64,000 nucleotides of DNA from ZC4RG30 sp046347045 (GTDB lineage: Bacteria; Pseudomonadota; Gammaproteobacteria; Steroidobacterales; Steroidobacteraceae), in assembly GCA_046347045.1 (NCBI GenBank), contig JAXMGX010000003.1, positions 320,902-384,901 on the forward strand. The letters are read 5' to 3'. The position numbers were made by a program, and so were the translations under genes. Of the stretch, positions 8,361 through 16,506 are shown piece by piece. The notes below the pieces were generated by a model, which did not search any database, was not told the origin of the DNA, and worked only from the letters and a program-made list of their open reading frames with translations. Position 1 is the stretch's first letter; each line of letters starts with the position of its first letter.

Positions 8361-9412
8361 GCCAGCGCCTCGTTGATGGCCAGGTGCAGCTTCACCACCT
8401 TCGAGCGATCGCCGGCGGATTCCAGCGCCTGCGCCGCCTCGGCCAGCGCCACCGTGCCCGAGAGGATGGGCTTCACGTCGATGCGGCCGGCGACGATCAG
8501 AGCCACCGCGTGCCGGAACTCGTCGTTGTTGCGGAAGGCGCCGACCAGTTCCATTTCCCGTGACTGCAGCAGGTTCACGGGCACCGGCGTCGTGCCCGAA
8601 GGCAGCATGCCCACCTGCACCAGACGGCCGCCGCGGCGCAGGACACGGAAGGCCGCGGCAAGGCCGGCCGGCGACCCGGAGCATTCGAACACCACATCGA
8701 ACTGCGCGCCTTCCTTCTCGAAAGGCGCCAGTGCCTCTGGTTCGCGCGCCACATTGGCGGTGCGTGTGGCGCCCATGTGCGCGCGCGCCACCGCCAGCGG
8801 CGCATCCTCGATGTCGGTGCAGAGCACTTCCATCGCGCCAGCCAGCGACGCCGCGCGCGCCGTGAGCAGCCCGATGGGCCCGGAGCCACTGACCATCACC
8901 CGTCGCTGGGTGAGCGGGCCGGCGCGCTGCACTGCGTGCAGCGCCACCGACAGCGGTTCGGCCACTGAAAGATGCAGCAGGTCGGTGTCCTGCGGCACGG
9001 GAATCACCTGGTCCTGGCGCAGCACCAGGTGCTGCGAGAATCCGCCCTGGCTGTGCGGGAAGCGGCCCGCGCTGCCCAGGAACCACATGTCGGTGCACAG
9101 GTTGATGCGGCCCGCGCGACAGTAGGCGCAGCGCAGGCAGGGTCGGCTGGGATCCAGCGCCGCCTTCATGCCGCGCGCCAGGCCTGTTACGGCGCTGCCC
9201 CACTCCAGCACCGCGCCGGAGATCTCATGGCCCAGCACCAGCGGCTCGCGCACGGTGAAATCGCCCACGGCGCCCCGGTGGTAGTAATGCAGGTCCGAGC
9301 CGCAGATGCCGCCATAGGCCACTGCGACGCGCACTTCGTCGGGCGCGAGCGGGCGATCGGGGATGGGCTCGATGCGCAGGTCCTTGCGACCGTGGCAGAC
9401 GGCGGCGAGCAT
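8357..9412 (-). CDS. idnD: L-idonate 5-dehydrogenase (zinc-dependent MDR)
   Basis: 351 aa. GICGSDLHYYHRG near the N-terminus (catalytic zinc Cys, IdnD/sorbitol-DH style), GHEISG, and the structural zinc loop with four Cys spaced C-x2-C-x2-C-x7-C (CLRCAYCRAGRINLC). Then a Rossmann region GSGPIGLL. IdnD oxidises L-idonate to 5-keto-D-gluconate with NAD(P)+, the first step of the IdnD-IdnO-GntK route. Sorbitol or another polyol dehydrogenase is the alternative, but the HYYHRGAVGDF segment and the divergent idnO favour IdnD. First gene of the minus-strand operon, 84 bp from the divergent idnO. Confidence 0.87.
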   Translation of the reverse strand: MLAAVCHGRKDLRIEPIPDRPLAPDEVRVAVAYGGICGSDLHYYHRGAVGDFTVREPLVLGHEISGAVLEWGSAVTGLARGMKAALDPSRPCLRCAYCRAGRINLCTDMWFLGSAGRFPHSQGGFSQHLVLRQDQVIPVPQDTDLLHLSVAEPLSVALHAVQRAGPLTQRRVMVSGSGPIGLLTARAASLAGAMEVLCTDIEDAPLAVARAHMGATRTANVAREPEALAPFEKEGAQFDVVFECSGSPAGLAAAFRVLRRGGRLVQVGMLPSGTTPVPVNLLQSREMELVGAFRNNDEFRHAVALIVAGRIDVKPILSGTVALAEAAQALESAGDRSKVVKLHLAINEALA

Positions 9413-9416
9413 GTTC

Positions 9417-9432
9417 AGGTCTCCGGTAAGAT
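9417..9432. promoter_or_regulatory. Candidate GntR-type operator at the idnD promoter
   Basis: AGGTCTCCGGTAAGAT matches 12 of 16 positions of the palindrome ATGTTACCGGTAACAT, the kind of site bound by enterobacterial GntR as I recall it. It lies 5 bp upstream of the idnD start in the divergent idnD/idnO region. The better copy is at 11317. Confidence 0.5.
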
Positions 9433-9438
9433 ACTCCG

Positions 9439-9452
9439 TGTGCACGTTAACA
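9439..9452. promoter_or_regulatory. Second candidate LacI-family operator in the idnD/idnO intergenic region
   Basis: TGTGCACGTTAACA is an imperfect palindrome with a central CG step, 12 of 14 bases matching TGTTAACGTTAACA. This is the usual shape of LacI-family sites. It lies midway between the two divergent genes. Confidence 0.4.
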
Positions 9453-9496
9453 AAGAAATGCGGCAAGATGCACCTCCAGGGAGTTTCGAGGGTTCC

Positions 9497-10261
9497 ATGA
9501 GCCAACTTTTCAGCTTGCAGGGCAGCACGGCCCTGGTCACTGGCGCATCGCGGGGCATTGGCTACTCGCTGGCCCAGGCGCTGGCCGGCGCGGGCGCCCG
9601 GCTGGTGCTGAATGGTCGCGACGCGGTCGCGCTGGAGGCAGCCGCCGACCGCCTGCGACAGACCGGCGCGCAGGTTCACACCACCCGCTTCGACGTCACC
9701 GATGCTGCGGCCGTGCGCGCCGGCATCGAGGCCATCGACTCCGCCGGCTGGATGCCCGATGTGCTGGTAAACAACGCCGGCATCCAGCGGCGCGGCCCGC
9801 TGGACCAGTTCCGCGACGAGGACTGGGACGCGCTGCTGGCCTGCAACCTCACCAGCATCTACTACGTTTCCAAGGCCGTGGCGCAGCGCATGATCCCGCG
9901 CGGTCGCGGCAAGATCATCAACATCGGCAGCGTGCAGTGCGAACTGGCGCGACCGGGCATCGCGCCCTACACCGCCACCAAGGGGGCGGTGCGCAATCTC
10001 ACGCGCGGCATGTGCGCGGACTGGGCGCGCCACGGCCTGCAGATCAACGCCATCGCCCCGGGCTACTTCAACACGCCGATGAACAAGGCGCTGGTGGAAG
10101 ACCCAGTGTTCGACGAGTGGGTGCGCAAGCGCACGCCCGCCGGTCGTTGGGGAAGACTCGAAGACCTGCACGGCGCGGCCATTTTCCTGGCTTCGCGCGC
10201 ATCGGACTTCGTCAATGGCCAGGTGCTGTTCGTCGATGGCGGCATGGTGGCGGTGGTATGA
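9497..10261 (+). CDS. idnO: Gluconate 5-dehydrogenase (5-ketogluconate reductase), SDR family
   Basis: 254 aa. TGASRGIG cofactor loop at the N-terminus, NNAGIQRRGP, GKIINIGSVQ (Ser), YTATK (catalytic Tyr/Lys), and the IdnO-like block NAIAPGYFNTPMNKALVED followed by KRTPAGRWG, which closely resembles E. coli IdnO. It reduces 5-keto-D-gluconate to D-gluconate with NADPH, the step between IdnD and GntK. The start ATG 9497 has GGGAG and GAGGG upstream. Its stop overlaps the next start (ATGA at 10258-10261), so it forms a two-gene operon with the hydroxyacid dehydrogenase. Confidence 0.93.
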   Translation: MSQLFSLQGSTALVTGASRGIGYSLAQALAGAGARLVLNGRDAVALEAAADRLRQTGAQVHTTRFDVTDAAAVRAGIEAIDSAGWMPDVLVNNAGIQRRGPLDQFRDEDWDALLACNLTSIYYVSKAVAQRMIPRGRGKIINIGSVQCELARPGIAPYTATKGAVRNLTRGMCADWARHGLQINAIAPGYFNTPMNKALVEDPVFDEWVRKRTPAGRWGRLEDLHGAAIFLASRASDFVNGQVLFVDGGMVAVV

Positions 10262-11211
10262 ACGCGGCCCGATCTGCGCTGCCGGTGGCGCTGCAGCTGT
10301 GTCCTTTCTCGGCGTATCTCGAGGATGGACTGCGCGCGCGCTGCGAGGTGATTGCCTGGCATTCACTGGACGATGCCGCGCGCAAGGCCTTTCTCGCCGC
10401 ACGGGCCGCAGATGTCCGCGCGGTGGTCAGCGGCGGACACATCGGCTGCCCGCCGGAGTTGATGCGCGCGCTGCCCGAGCTTCGCATCATCGCCATCAAC
10501 GGCGTGGGCATCGACAAGGTCGATCTCGCGCTCGCCCGCAGCCGCGGCGTGCAAGTGACCACCACGCCAGGCGTGCTCACCGACGATGTGGCAGATCTCG
10601 CGGTGGGTCTGGTCATCGCGCTGCTGCGCGGAATCCCCGCGGGCGATGCGCATGTGCGCGCGGGCGCATGGCCCGGGGGCGAGCGGCCGCTGGCGCGCAA
10701 GGTGTCGGGCCGGCGCTTCGGCATCGTGGGCATGGGCCAGATCGGCCAGGCCATCGCGCGGCGCCTGTCGCCTTTCGGCCCGGTGGCGTGGACGGGGCCG
10801 AATGCCAAGGACGTGCCCTGGCCGCGCCACGCGGGCGTGCTGGAACTGGCTGCCGGCTGCGATGTGCTGGTGCTGGCCTGCCCGGCCAATGAATCCACGC
10901 GCGGCCTGGTGACTGCGTCGGTGCTGGACGCGCTGGGCCCTGCGGGCTACCTCGTGAACGTCGCGCGTGGATCCGTGGTCGACGAGACGGCGCTCGGCGC
11001 CGCGCTCGAAGCCGGCCGCATTGCCGGGGCTGCGCTCGACGTCTTTGCGGATGAACCCCATGTTCCGCAGTCGCTGCGCGACAGCCCGCGCACGGTGCTC
11101 ACCCCGCACGTGGCCAGCGCCACGGTGGAAACGCGCATCGGCATGGCCGACCTGGTGCTGGCCAACCTGGATGCCTGCCTGGCGGGCCGGCCGGCCCCTT
11201 CCGCCCGCTGA
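10258..11211 (+). CDS. D-2-hydroxyacid dehydrogenase (2-ketogluconate/hydroxypyruvate reductase-like)
   Basis: 317 aa. NAD-binding loop GMGQIGQAIARR in the middle. The catalytic trio of the family is visible: Arg in NVARGSVVDE, Glu in DVFADEP, His in LTPHVASAT. It reduces 2-keto acids to D-2-hydroxy acids. Given idnO upstream, 2-ketogluconate to gluconate is likely, though glyoxylate and hydroxypyruvate are common alternatives. The start is ATG 10258, overlapping the idnO stop. GC-rich dyads follow the stop (11218-11236) but have no T-run. Confidence 0.9.
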   Translation: MNAARSALPVALQLCPFSAYLEDGLRARCEVIAWHSLDDAARKAFLAARAADVRAVVSGGHIGCPPELMRALPELRIIAINGVGIDKVDLALARSRGVQVTTTPGVLTDDVADLAVGLVIALLRGIPAGDAHVRAGAWPGGERPLARKVSGRRFGIVGMGQIGQAIARRLSPFGPVAWTGPNAKDVPWPRHAGVLELAAGCDVLVLACPANESTRGLVTASVLDALGPAGYLVNVARGSVVDETALGAALEAGRIAGAALDVFADEPHVPQSLRDSPRTVLTPHVASATVETRIGMADLVLANLDACLAGRPAPSAR

Positions 11212-11291
11212 AGCCGCGGCCGGCTGATCCCCGGCCGGCCGATCACGACCGTCGCGCTGTTGCGGCCAGCCTGCAATCAGGGTTTTGGTGC

Positions 11292-11320
11292 TTGTAAGCC
11301 CGCAGTTGCGGGTTTAATGT
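11292..11320 (+). promoter_or_regulatory. Candidate sigma-70 promoter of the TonB receptor operon
   Basis: TTGTAA at 11292-11297 and TAATGT at 11315-11320 are separated by exactly 17 bp. The spacer contains a small dyad (CCCGCA-GT-TGCGGG). The -10 overlaps the operator at 11317-11332, an ideal place for repression. Confidence 0.5.
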
Positions 11321-11332
11321 TACCGGTACCAT
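11317..11332. promoter_or_regulatory. Near-perfect GntR-type operator over the receptor promoter
   Basis: ATGTTACCGGTACCAT differs from the perfect palindrome ATGTTACCGGTAACAT at one position. It covers the -10 and presumed start of transcription of the TonB receptor gene at 11360, and shares its CCGGTA core with the site at 9417. This ties the receptor operon to the LacI-type regulator encoded at 6950-8032. Confidence 0.6.
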
Positions 11333-11359
11333 CAAAACGCAGAACACAGGGGTTCCGCC

Positions 11360-14200
11360 ATGCGTCCGATTCATGTTTCCGGCCTCACACTCGGCCTGCT
11401 CACCCTCGCCGGCGCCGCTGTCGCAGCCGAAGAGGAGGTCGGCACCGACATCGAAGAGGTCGTGGTCACCGGCTCCCGCATTGCCCGCAGCGGCTTTACC
11501 GCACCCACACCCGTCACCTTCCTCGGTGGCGAACAGATGGAGCAGCGCGCCATCACCAACGTGGGCGAGGCGCTCAACGAGCTGCCGCTGTTCAGGGCGC
11601 TGATTTCTCCCGCCACGCAGCAGGCACAGGGCGGCAACATCGGCGCGCGCGTGCTCGACCTGCGCGGCCTGGGCGCCACGCGCACGCTGGTGCTGCTCGA
11701 CGGCAAGCGCTTCGTGCCCTCCACCACCCAGGGCACGGTGGACGTGAACCTGATCCCCAGCATCCTGGTATCGCGCACCGAGGTCGTCACCGGCGGCGCC
11801 TCGGCGGCCTATGGCTCCGATGCGGTGGCGGGCGTCGTCAACTTCATCCTCGACGAGAAGCTTGCGGGACTGAAGACCAGCGCGATGTTCGGCACCTCGA
11901 TGCACAGCGATGCGCAGGAGTACAACTTCTCGCTGGCGTACGGCGCGCCGGTGGCCAGCGGCCGCGGCCACTTCATCTTCGGCGGCGAATTCGACAAGCA
12001 CGAGGGCATGGGCGACTGCTACACGCGCAAGGACTGGTGCCCGAACGAGATGCTGGTCGGCAACTCGCGCGCGGGTGACGGCGGCCTTCCGGCCAGCGTG
12101 CGCACCGGCCCCAACAACACCGGCAATGTCTCCCAGGATGGCTTGGTGAATTCCGGCACGCTGGCGATCGGCGGCAGCACCTTCCTGCCGCGCGGCATCA
12201 CCTTCAACCCGGACGGCACGCTGCGCAGCTACCAGTACGGCCGCATCATCGGCAACAGCACCAACCCGCTGTTCACCGTCGGTGGTGAGGGCGTGTACGA
12301 GAACGGCTTCCTGCAGGGCATCCTGCTGATGCCGCCGGTGCAGCGCGCCACGGGCTACAGCCGCTTCTCCTTCGACTTCACCGACAACCTGAAGGGCAAG
12401 CTGGACGTCTCCTATGGCCAGGTGAAGGGCACCATCGTCGGCTCCGAGGCGCGTGACGCGGCCTTCTCGATCACCAACCAGAACGCCCTGCGCCCCGCGG
12501 CGCTGGTGAACTACATGACTGCCAACGGCCTTTCGGCCGTTGCGGTGGGCCGCGTGTTCGGTGACCTGGGCGGCTCGGTCAACGACTCGAAAAACGGCAC
12601 CTTCCAGGCCATTGCCTCGCTCGAAGGTCGCATCAACGACAACTGGAAGTGGGATGGCTACTACGCCTACGGCCACAACAGCTTCCGCCAGGACTACACC
12701 GGCAACGTGGTGATCGCGCGCATGCGCAACGCCATCAATGCGGTGGCGCTGCCCAATGGCCAGATCGCCTGCGCCATCAACGCCGATGCCAGCACGGCCA
12801 ACGACGATCCGGCCTGCGTGCCCTTCAACCTCTTCGGCCGCGGCAATTTCAGCCAGGCGGCGCGGGGCTACGTGGCGCCCAGCGGCTTCCAGGCCGCGAA
12901 CACCGCGCAGCATGTGGTGGCCGCCAACGTGAACGGCGACCTGTGGCAGTTGCCCGGCGGCCCGCTGGCGGTCGCCGCCGGCCTCGAGCACCGCAATCTC
13001 TCGCTCGATGGCGCGGCCGATGCGCTGTCGCAGGCCAACTCCTTCTGGTCGTTCAATGGCAAGGCCATCAACGGCAGCATCAAGGTCACCGAGGGTTACC
13101 TGGAATCGGTGGCGCCGCTGGTGGCCGATGCCGCCTTCGCCAAGCTGCTGGAGCTGAACGGCGCCATCCGCCGCACCTCCTACAACCGCGACAGCCCCTC
13201 GACCAGCTCCTCGAAGGCCAACGTGACCACCTGGAAGCTCGGCACGGTGTGGGAGCCGCTGCAGCAGGTGCGCCTGCGCGCCACGCGCTCGCGTGACATC
13301 CGCGCGCCCAACATCCAGGAGCTGTTCGGACCGGTGCAGTCCGGCCGCACCACCATCATCGACCCGGTCAATGCCGGCGCGCAGATCCAGATCGATTCGC
13401 TGACGGGCGCGAATCCGGCGCTGCAGCCGGAGAAGGCCGACACCTGGACGGCGGGCATCGTGCTGTCGCCCTCGTGGGAATGGTCGCGCGGACTGAAGTT
13501 CTCGGCGGACTGGTTCAAGATCACGGTCGATGGCGCCATCGCCACCCTCGGCGCGCAGACCGTGGTGCAGCGCTGCGCCAGCGGCGCCACCGAGTTCTGC
13601 CCCTTCGTCACCCGCAACTCCAGCAATGTGCTGACGCTGGTGCGCGACGTGCTGCAGAACGTGAACCGGCAGCGCACCAAGGGCATCGACTTCGAGGCGA
13701 GCTGGAACACGCCGCTGGCAAGCCTGGGCTCGCTGGACCTGCGCCTGCTGGCCACGCATTACCTGGAGCTGTCCACCCGTGATACGGTGGGCGTGACGGA
13801 TCGCGTGGGCCAGACGGGCTACCGGGCCGGCACCACCACGGGCCTGCCCGACTGGACGCTGGATGGCAGCGCCACCTGGTCGCTGGCCCAGCTGAACCTC
13901 GGCCTGCACGCGCGCTACATTTCGCGCGGCAAGCTCGATGCGCTGCTGGTCGGCCCGGAGGACGCAGGCTATGCGGTGACGCTGACCAACAGCGTCAGCT
14001 CGAACCGCGTCGCCGCGCGCACCTACATCGACCTGAGCGCCACCTACAAGGTGACCGACCAGGTGGAGATCTTCGGCGCGGTGAACAACCTGTTCGACAA
14101 GGATCCGCCGCTGGCGGCCAGCGCCCAGGGCGGCACCAACCAGGTCTACTTCGACCCGGTCGGCCGCTACCTGAAGATCGGCGCGCGGATGAAGCTGTAA
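11360..14200 (+). CDS. TonB-dependent outer membrane receptor
   Basis: 946 aa. Signal peptide at residues 1-23 ending AVAA, TonB box around IEEVVVTGSRI (31-41), plug domain about 45-165 with RGLGATRTLVLLDGKR and GGASAAYGSDAVAGVVNF, then a long beta-barrel whose last strand ends YLKIGARMKL. It moves a bulky substrate across the outer membrane using TonB energy. The barrel is of the carbohydrate/aromatic type (large, VTGSRI-class) with no siderophore-specific sign. The GntR-type operator and the genes behind it (lyase, MFS, lactonase-like) suggest a sugar-acid or lactone-containing ligand; this is inference. GGGG lies 8 bases before the ATG. Confidence 0.93.
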   Translation: MRPIHVSGLTLGLLTLAGAAVAAEEEVGTDIEEVVVTGSRIARSGFTAPTPVTFLGGEQMEQRAITNVGEALNELPLFRALISPATQQAQGGNIGARVLDLRGLGATRTLVLLDGKRFVPSTTQGTVDVNLIPSILVSRTEVVTGGASAAYGSDAVAGVVNFILDEKLAGLKTSAMFGTSMHSDAQEYNFSLAYGAPVASGRGHFIFGGEFDKHEGMGDCYTRKDWCPNEMLVGNSRAGDGGLPASVRTGPNNTGNVSQDGLVNSGTLAIGGSTFLPRGITFNPDGTLRSYQYGRIIGNSTNPLFTVGGEGVYENGFLQGILLMPPVQRATGYSRFSFDFTDNLKGKLDVSYGQVKGTIVGSEARDAAFSITNQNALRPAALVNYMTANGLSAVAVGRVFGDLGGSVNDSKNGTFQAIASLEGRINDNWKWDGYYAYGHNSFRQDYTGNVVIARMRNAINAVALPNGQIACAINADASTANDDPACVPFNLFGRGNFSQAARGYVAPSGFQAANTAQHVVAANVNGDLWQLPGGPLAVAAGLEHRNLSLDGAADALSQANSFWSFNGKAINGSIKVTEGYLESVAPLVADAAFAKLLELNGAIRRTSYNRDSPSTSSSKANVTTWKLGTVWEPLQQVRLRATRSRDIRAPNIQELFGPVQSGRTTIIDPVNAGAQIQIDSLTGANPALQPEKADTWTAGIVLSPSWEWSRGLKFSADWFKITVDGAIATLGAQTVVQRCASGATEFCPFVTRNSSNVLTLVRDVLQNVNRQRTKGIDFEASWNTPLASLGSLDLRLLATHYLELSTRDTVGVTDRVGQTGYRAGTTTGLPDWTLDGSATWSLAQLNLGLHARYISRGKLDALLVGPEDAGYAVTLTNSVSSNRVAARTYIDLSATYKVTDQVEIFGAVNNLFDKDPPLAASAQGGTNQVYFDPVGRYLKIGARMKL

Positions 14201-14220
14201 CTGGAAGGAATGACCCGAAG

Positions 14221-15171
14221 ATGGCACGCAAATCCAAGTCCCTGCGCAAGCTGCTGCGCGAATCCACCAAGTGCGTGATGGCGCCCTGCGTCTACGACTG
14301 CGCCTCGGCGCGCGCAGTCGAGATGGTCGGGTTCCCCGCCATGATGCTCAGTGGCGGCGAGGTGTCGATCGCGATGAACGGCGTGATCGACTACGGCTTC
14401 ACCAACCTCACCGACCTGGAGTGGATCACCAGCCGCATCAGCCAGACCTCGGGCATTCCGCTGGCGGCGGACATCGAGGATGGCTTTGGCGGACCCATCG
14501 CCGTGTACCGCTCGGCGCGGCGCATGGCGATGGCCGGCGCCAAGGCCATCCAGCTCGAGGACGCCGGCGACATGGAGGAAAGCACCGAGCTGCTGCCGCG
14601 CGAGAAGTACTACGAGAAGGTACGCGCCGCGCTGGCGGCGCTCGACGGCACCGACTGCATCCTGATCGCGCGCACCAACGCCGATCCTGCCACGCAGCTC
14701 GACGAGGGCATCGAGCGCATGCGCATGGCGCATGAACTCGGCGCCGAGATGACCACCGTGGTCAAGCTGACGAAGATCGACGATGCGCGCCGCGTCGCCA
14801 AGGGCGTGCCGGGCTGGAAGATGTACCCGGACGTGGCCACCTGGAACGGCGTGCCCGAGATCACCGCCGAGGAATGCTACTCGCTGGGCTTCAACTTCCT
14901 GACCACGCACTACACCCTTAAGGCGGCAATGGATGGCATGCTGGAGCATGGCAAGCGCAACTTCGCCGAACAGGGCGTGAGCTACACCTGCATGAAGAAG
15001 GACGCCACCGGCATCATGGGCATGAGCGCGACGCCGTTGTTCGATCCGCAGAGCTACATGGAGCTGCAGTCGCGCTTCGGCGGCAAGCGCAAGGAATACA
15101 CCATCGTCGGCAACAAGGTCGAAGAGTTCCCGGAAGGCTTCGTCCGCACGCCGATCGACGACCGGCTCTAG
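14221..15171 (+). CDS. Isocitrate lyase/PEP mutase superfamily enzyme
   Basis: 316 aa. N-terminal APCVYDCASARAVEMVGFPAMMLSGGEVS and the metal-binding AADIEDGFGG (the D-x-D-x-G-x-G region of the superfamily), then AIQLEDAG and LIARTNAD. The KKCGH loop of true isocitrate and methylisocitrate lyases is missing (LPREKYYEKV stands there), pointing to the PEP mutase, dimethylmalate lyase or oxaloacetate hydrolase side of the family. It would cleave or decarboxylate a 2-hydroxy or 2-oxo diacid. It starts 20 bp after the receptor gene and is followed 9 bp later by the MFS gene, so it belongs to the receptor operon. Exact reaction unknown. Confidence 0.88.
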   Translation: MARKSKSLRKLLRESTKCVMAPCVYDCASARAVEMVGFPAMMLSGGEVSIAMNGVIDYGFTNLTDLEWITSRISQTSGIPLAADIEDGFGGPIAVYRSARRMAMAGAKAIQLEDAGDMEESTELLPREKYYEKVRAALAALDGTDCILIARTNADPATQLDEGIERMRMAHELGAEMTTVVKLTKIDDARRVAKGVPGWKMYPDVATWNGVPEITAEECYSLGFNFLTTHYTLKAAMDGMLEHGKRNFAEQGVSYTCMKKDATGIMGMSATPLFDPQSYMELQSRFGGKRKEYTIVGNKVEEFPEGFVRTPIDDRL

Positions 15172-15180
15172 GCGCCGCGG

Positions 15181-16506
15181 GTGAACACGGGGGGAAGCGA
15201 AACAGCGCAGGCCTGGCCGCCGGCCTCGCGCGGCTGGCTGGCCGTGCTGCTGCTGGCGCTGGCCAGCATCGTCTCGCAGTGGGACCGCACCGTCATCAAC
15301 CTGATGGTCGGACCCATCAAGGAAGCCTTCTCCCTCGATGACACCAGCTTCGCCGCGCTGCAGGGCGTGGCCTTCGGCCTGTTCTACATCGTTGCCTGCA
15401 TTCCCATTGGCAGGCTCGCCGATCGCTACGAGCGGCGCTTGATCATCGGCGTGGCGCTGGGCCTGTGGAGCCTGTTCGCGATGGCCTCGGGACTGGCGCG
15501 CACGTACTTGCAGCTCTTCCTCACGCGCATCGGCGTTGCGGTAGGTGAGGCCAGTCTCACGCCGGCCGGCTTTTCCATGTTGAGCGATCTGTTCCCCCCG
15601 GATCGCCTCGGCAAGCCGGTCGGCGCCTATCTGATGAGCTCACCTGTAGGCCAGGGTCTGGCTTACATCGGCGGCGGCGCACTGTTGCAGTGGCTGGCCA
15701 CCTCGCCGGTGCTGGCCAACGGCCCGCTGTCTTCGCTCGCCCCGTGGCAGGCCGCCTTCCTGCTCATCGGCGCGCCCGGACTGCTGCTGGTGCCGGCCTT
15801 CCTGCTGTATCGGGAACCGGCGCGACGCGGCACCGGCGGCACCGCATCACTGCCCGCGGGTGAAGTGGTGAAGATCGTGCGCAGCCGGTCGGCAACGCTG
15901 GTGCCCATGCTCGCGGGCTTCGCGATGGTGCCGCTGGTTTCATACGCCGTGGGCATCTGGACGCCGGCGCTGTTCCAGCGCACCTGGGGATGGAATCCCG
16001 CGCAGGTGGGCATGGGCTTTGGCCTCATCATGCTGACCTTCGGCACGGCGGGGGCCTATTTCGGCGGCTGGCTCAGCGACCGCCTTGCCGATCGCGGCGT
16101 GCTCGATGCGCCGCTGAAGGCAGCCATGCTGGGCTTCGTGGGCTGCGGCGTGTTCGGCGCGCTGGCCCCGCTGATGCCCACCGCGAACCTGGCGCTGGCG
16201 ATGCTGGCCCCGACGGTGTTCCTCGCCAATGTGCCCTATGCCTGTGCCGGCACCGCGCTGCAGCTCATCGTGCCGAACCGCGCACGCGCGCAGGTCAGCG
16301 CCATCTACATCACCATCACCACGCTGGTGGGCCTCACCCTGGGCCCGATGATCGTGGGCTTCATGACTGACCGCGTGTTCCACGACCCCAGCGACATCCG
16401 TTACAGCATGGCCATCGTCATCGGTTTCGCCGCGCCGGCGCTGGTGGCGTTGCTGGCGCTGGCGCGTCGGCCGTATCGCGAACTGCGCGCGCGGGAACAG
16501 GCGTAG
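15181..16506 (+). CDS. MFS transporter, Spinster-like
   Basis: 441 aa from GTG 15181, nine bases after the previous stop. Twelve hydrophobic segments; IGRLADRYERRLII between helices 2 and 3 is the MFS A-motif, and SQWDRTVINLMVGPIKEAF at the first helix is typical of Spinster-type/SLC63 bacterial members. Inner membrane. It probably imports the product of the outer membrane receptor and periplasmic processing in this operon; no gluconate permease of the GntP type is seen in the locus. Its stop overlaps the next start by one base. Confidence 0.88.
   Translation: MNTGGSETAQAWPPASRGWLAVLLLALASIVSQWDRTVINLMVGPIKEAFSLDDTSFAALQGVAFGLFYIVACIPIGRLADRYERRLIIGVALGLWSLFAMASGLARTYLQLFLTRIGVAVGEASLTPAGFSMLSDLFPPDRLGKPVGAYLMSSPVGQGLAYIGGGALLQWLATSPVLANGPLSSLAPWQAAFLLIGAPGLLLVPAFLLYREPARRGTGGTASLPAGEVVKIVRSRSATLVPMLAGFAMVPLVSYAVGIWTPALFQRTWGWNPAQVGMGFGLIMLTFGTAGAYFGGWLSDRLADRGVLDAPLKAAMLGFVGCGVFGALAPLMPTANLALAMLAPTVFLANVPYACAGTALQLIVPNRARAQVSAIYITITTLVGLTLGPMIVGFMTDRVFHDPSDIRYSMAIVIGFAAPALVALLALARRPYRELRAREQA

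Noticed and set aside
11218..11236. GC dyad GGCCGG/CCGGCC after the hydroxyacid dehydrogenase as a terminator
   Set aside because: Short stem, no T-run, and such dyads are frequent by chance at this GC content.
11243..14227. 994-codon minus-strand open frame opposite the first TonB receptor
   Set aside because: Low-complexity Ala/Arg/His/Gln sequence with no domain; antisense of a certain gene in GC-rich DNA.
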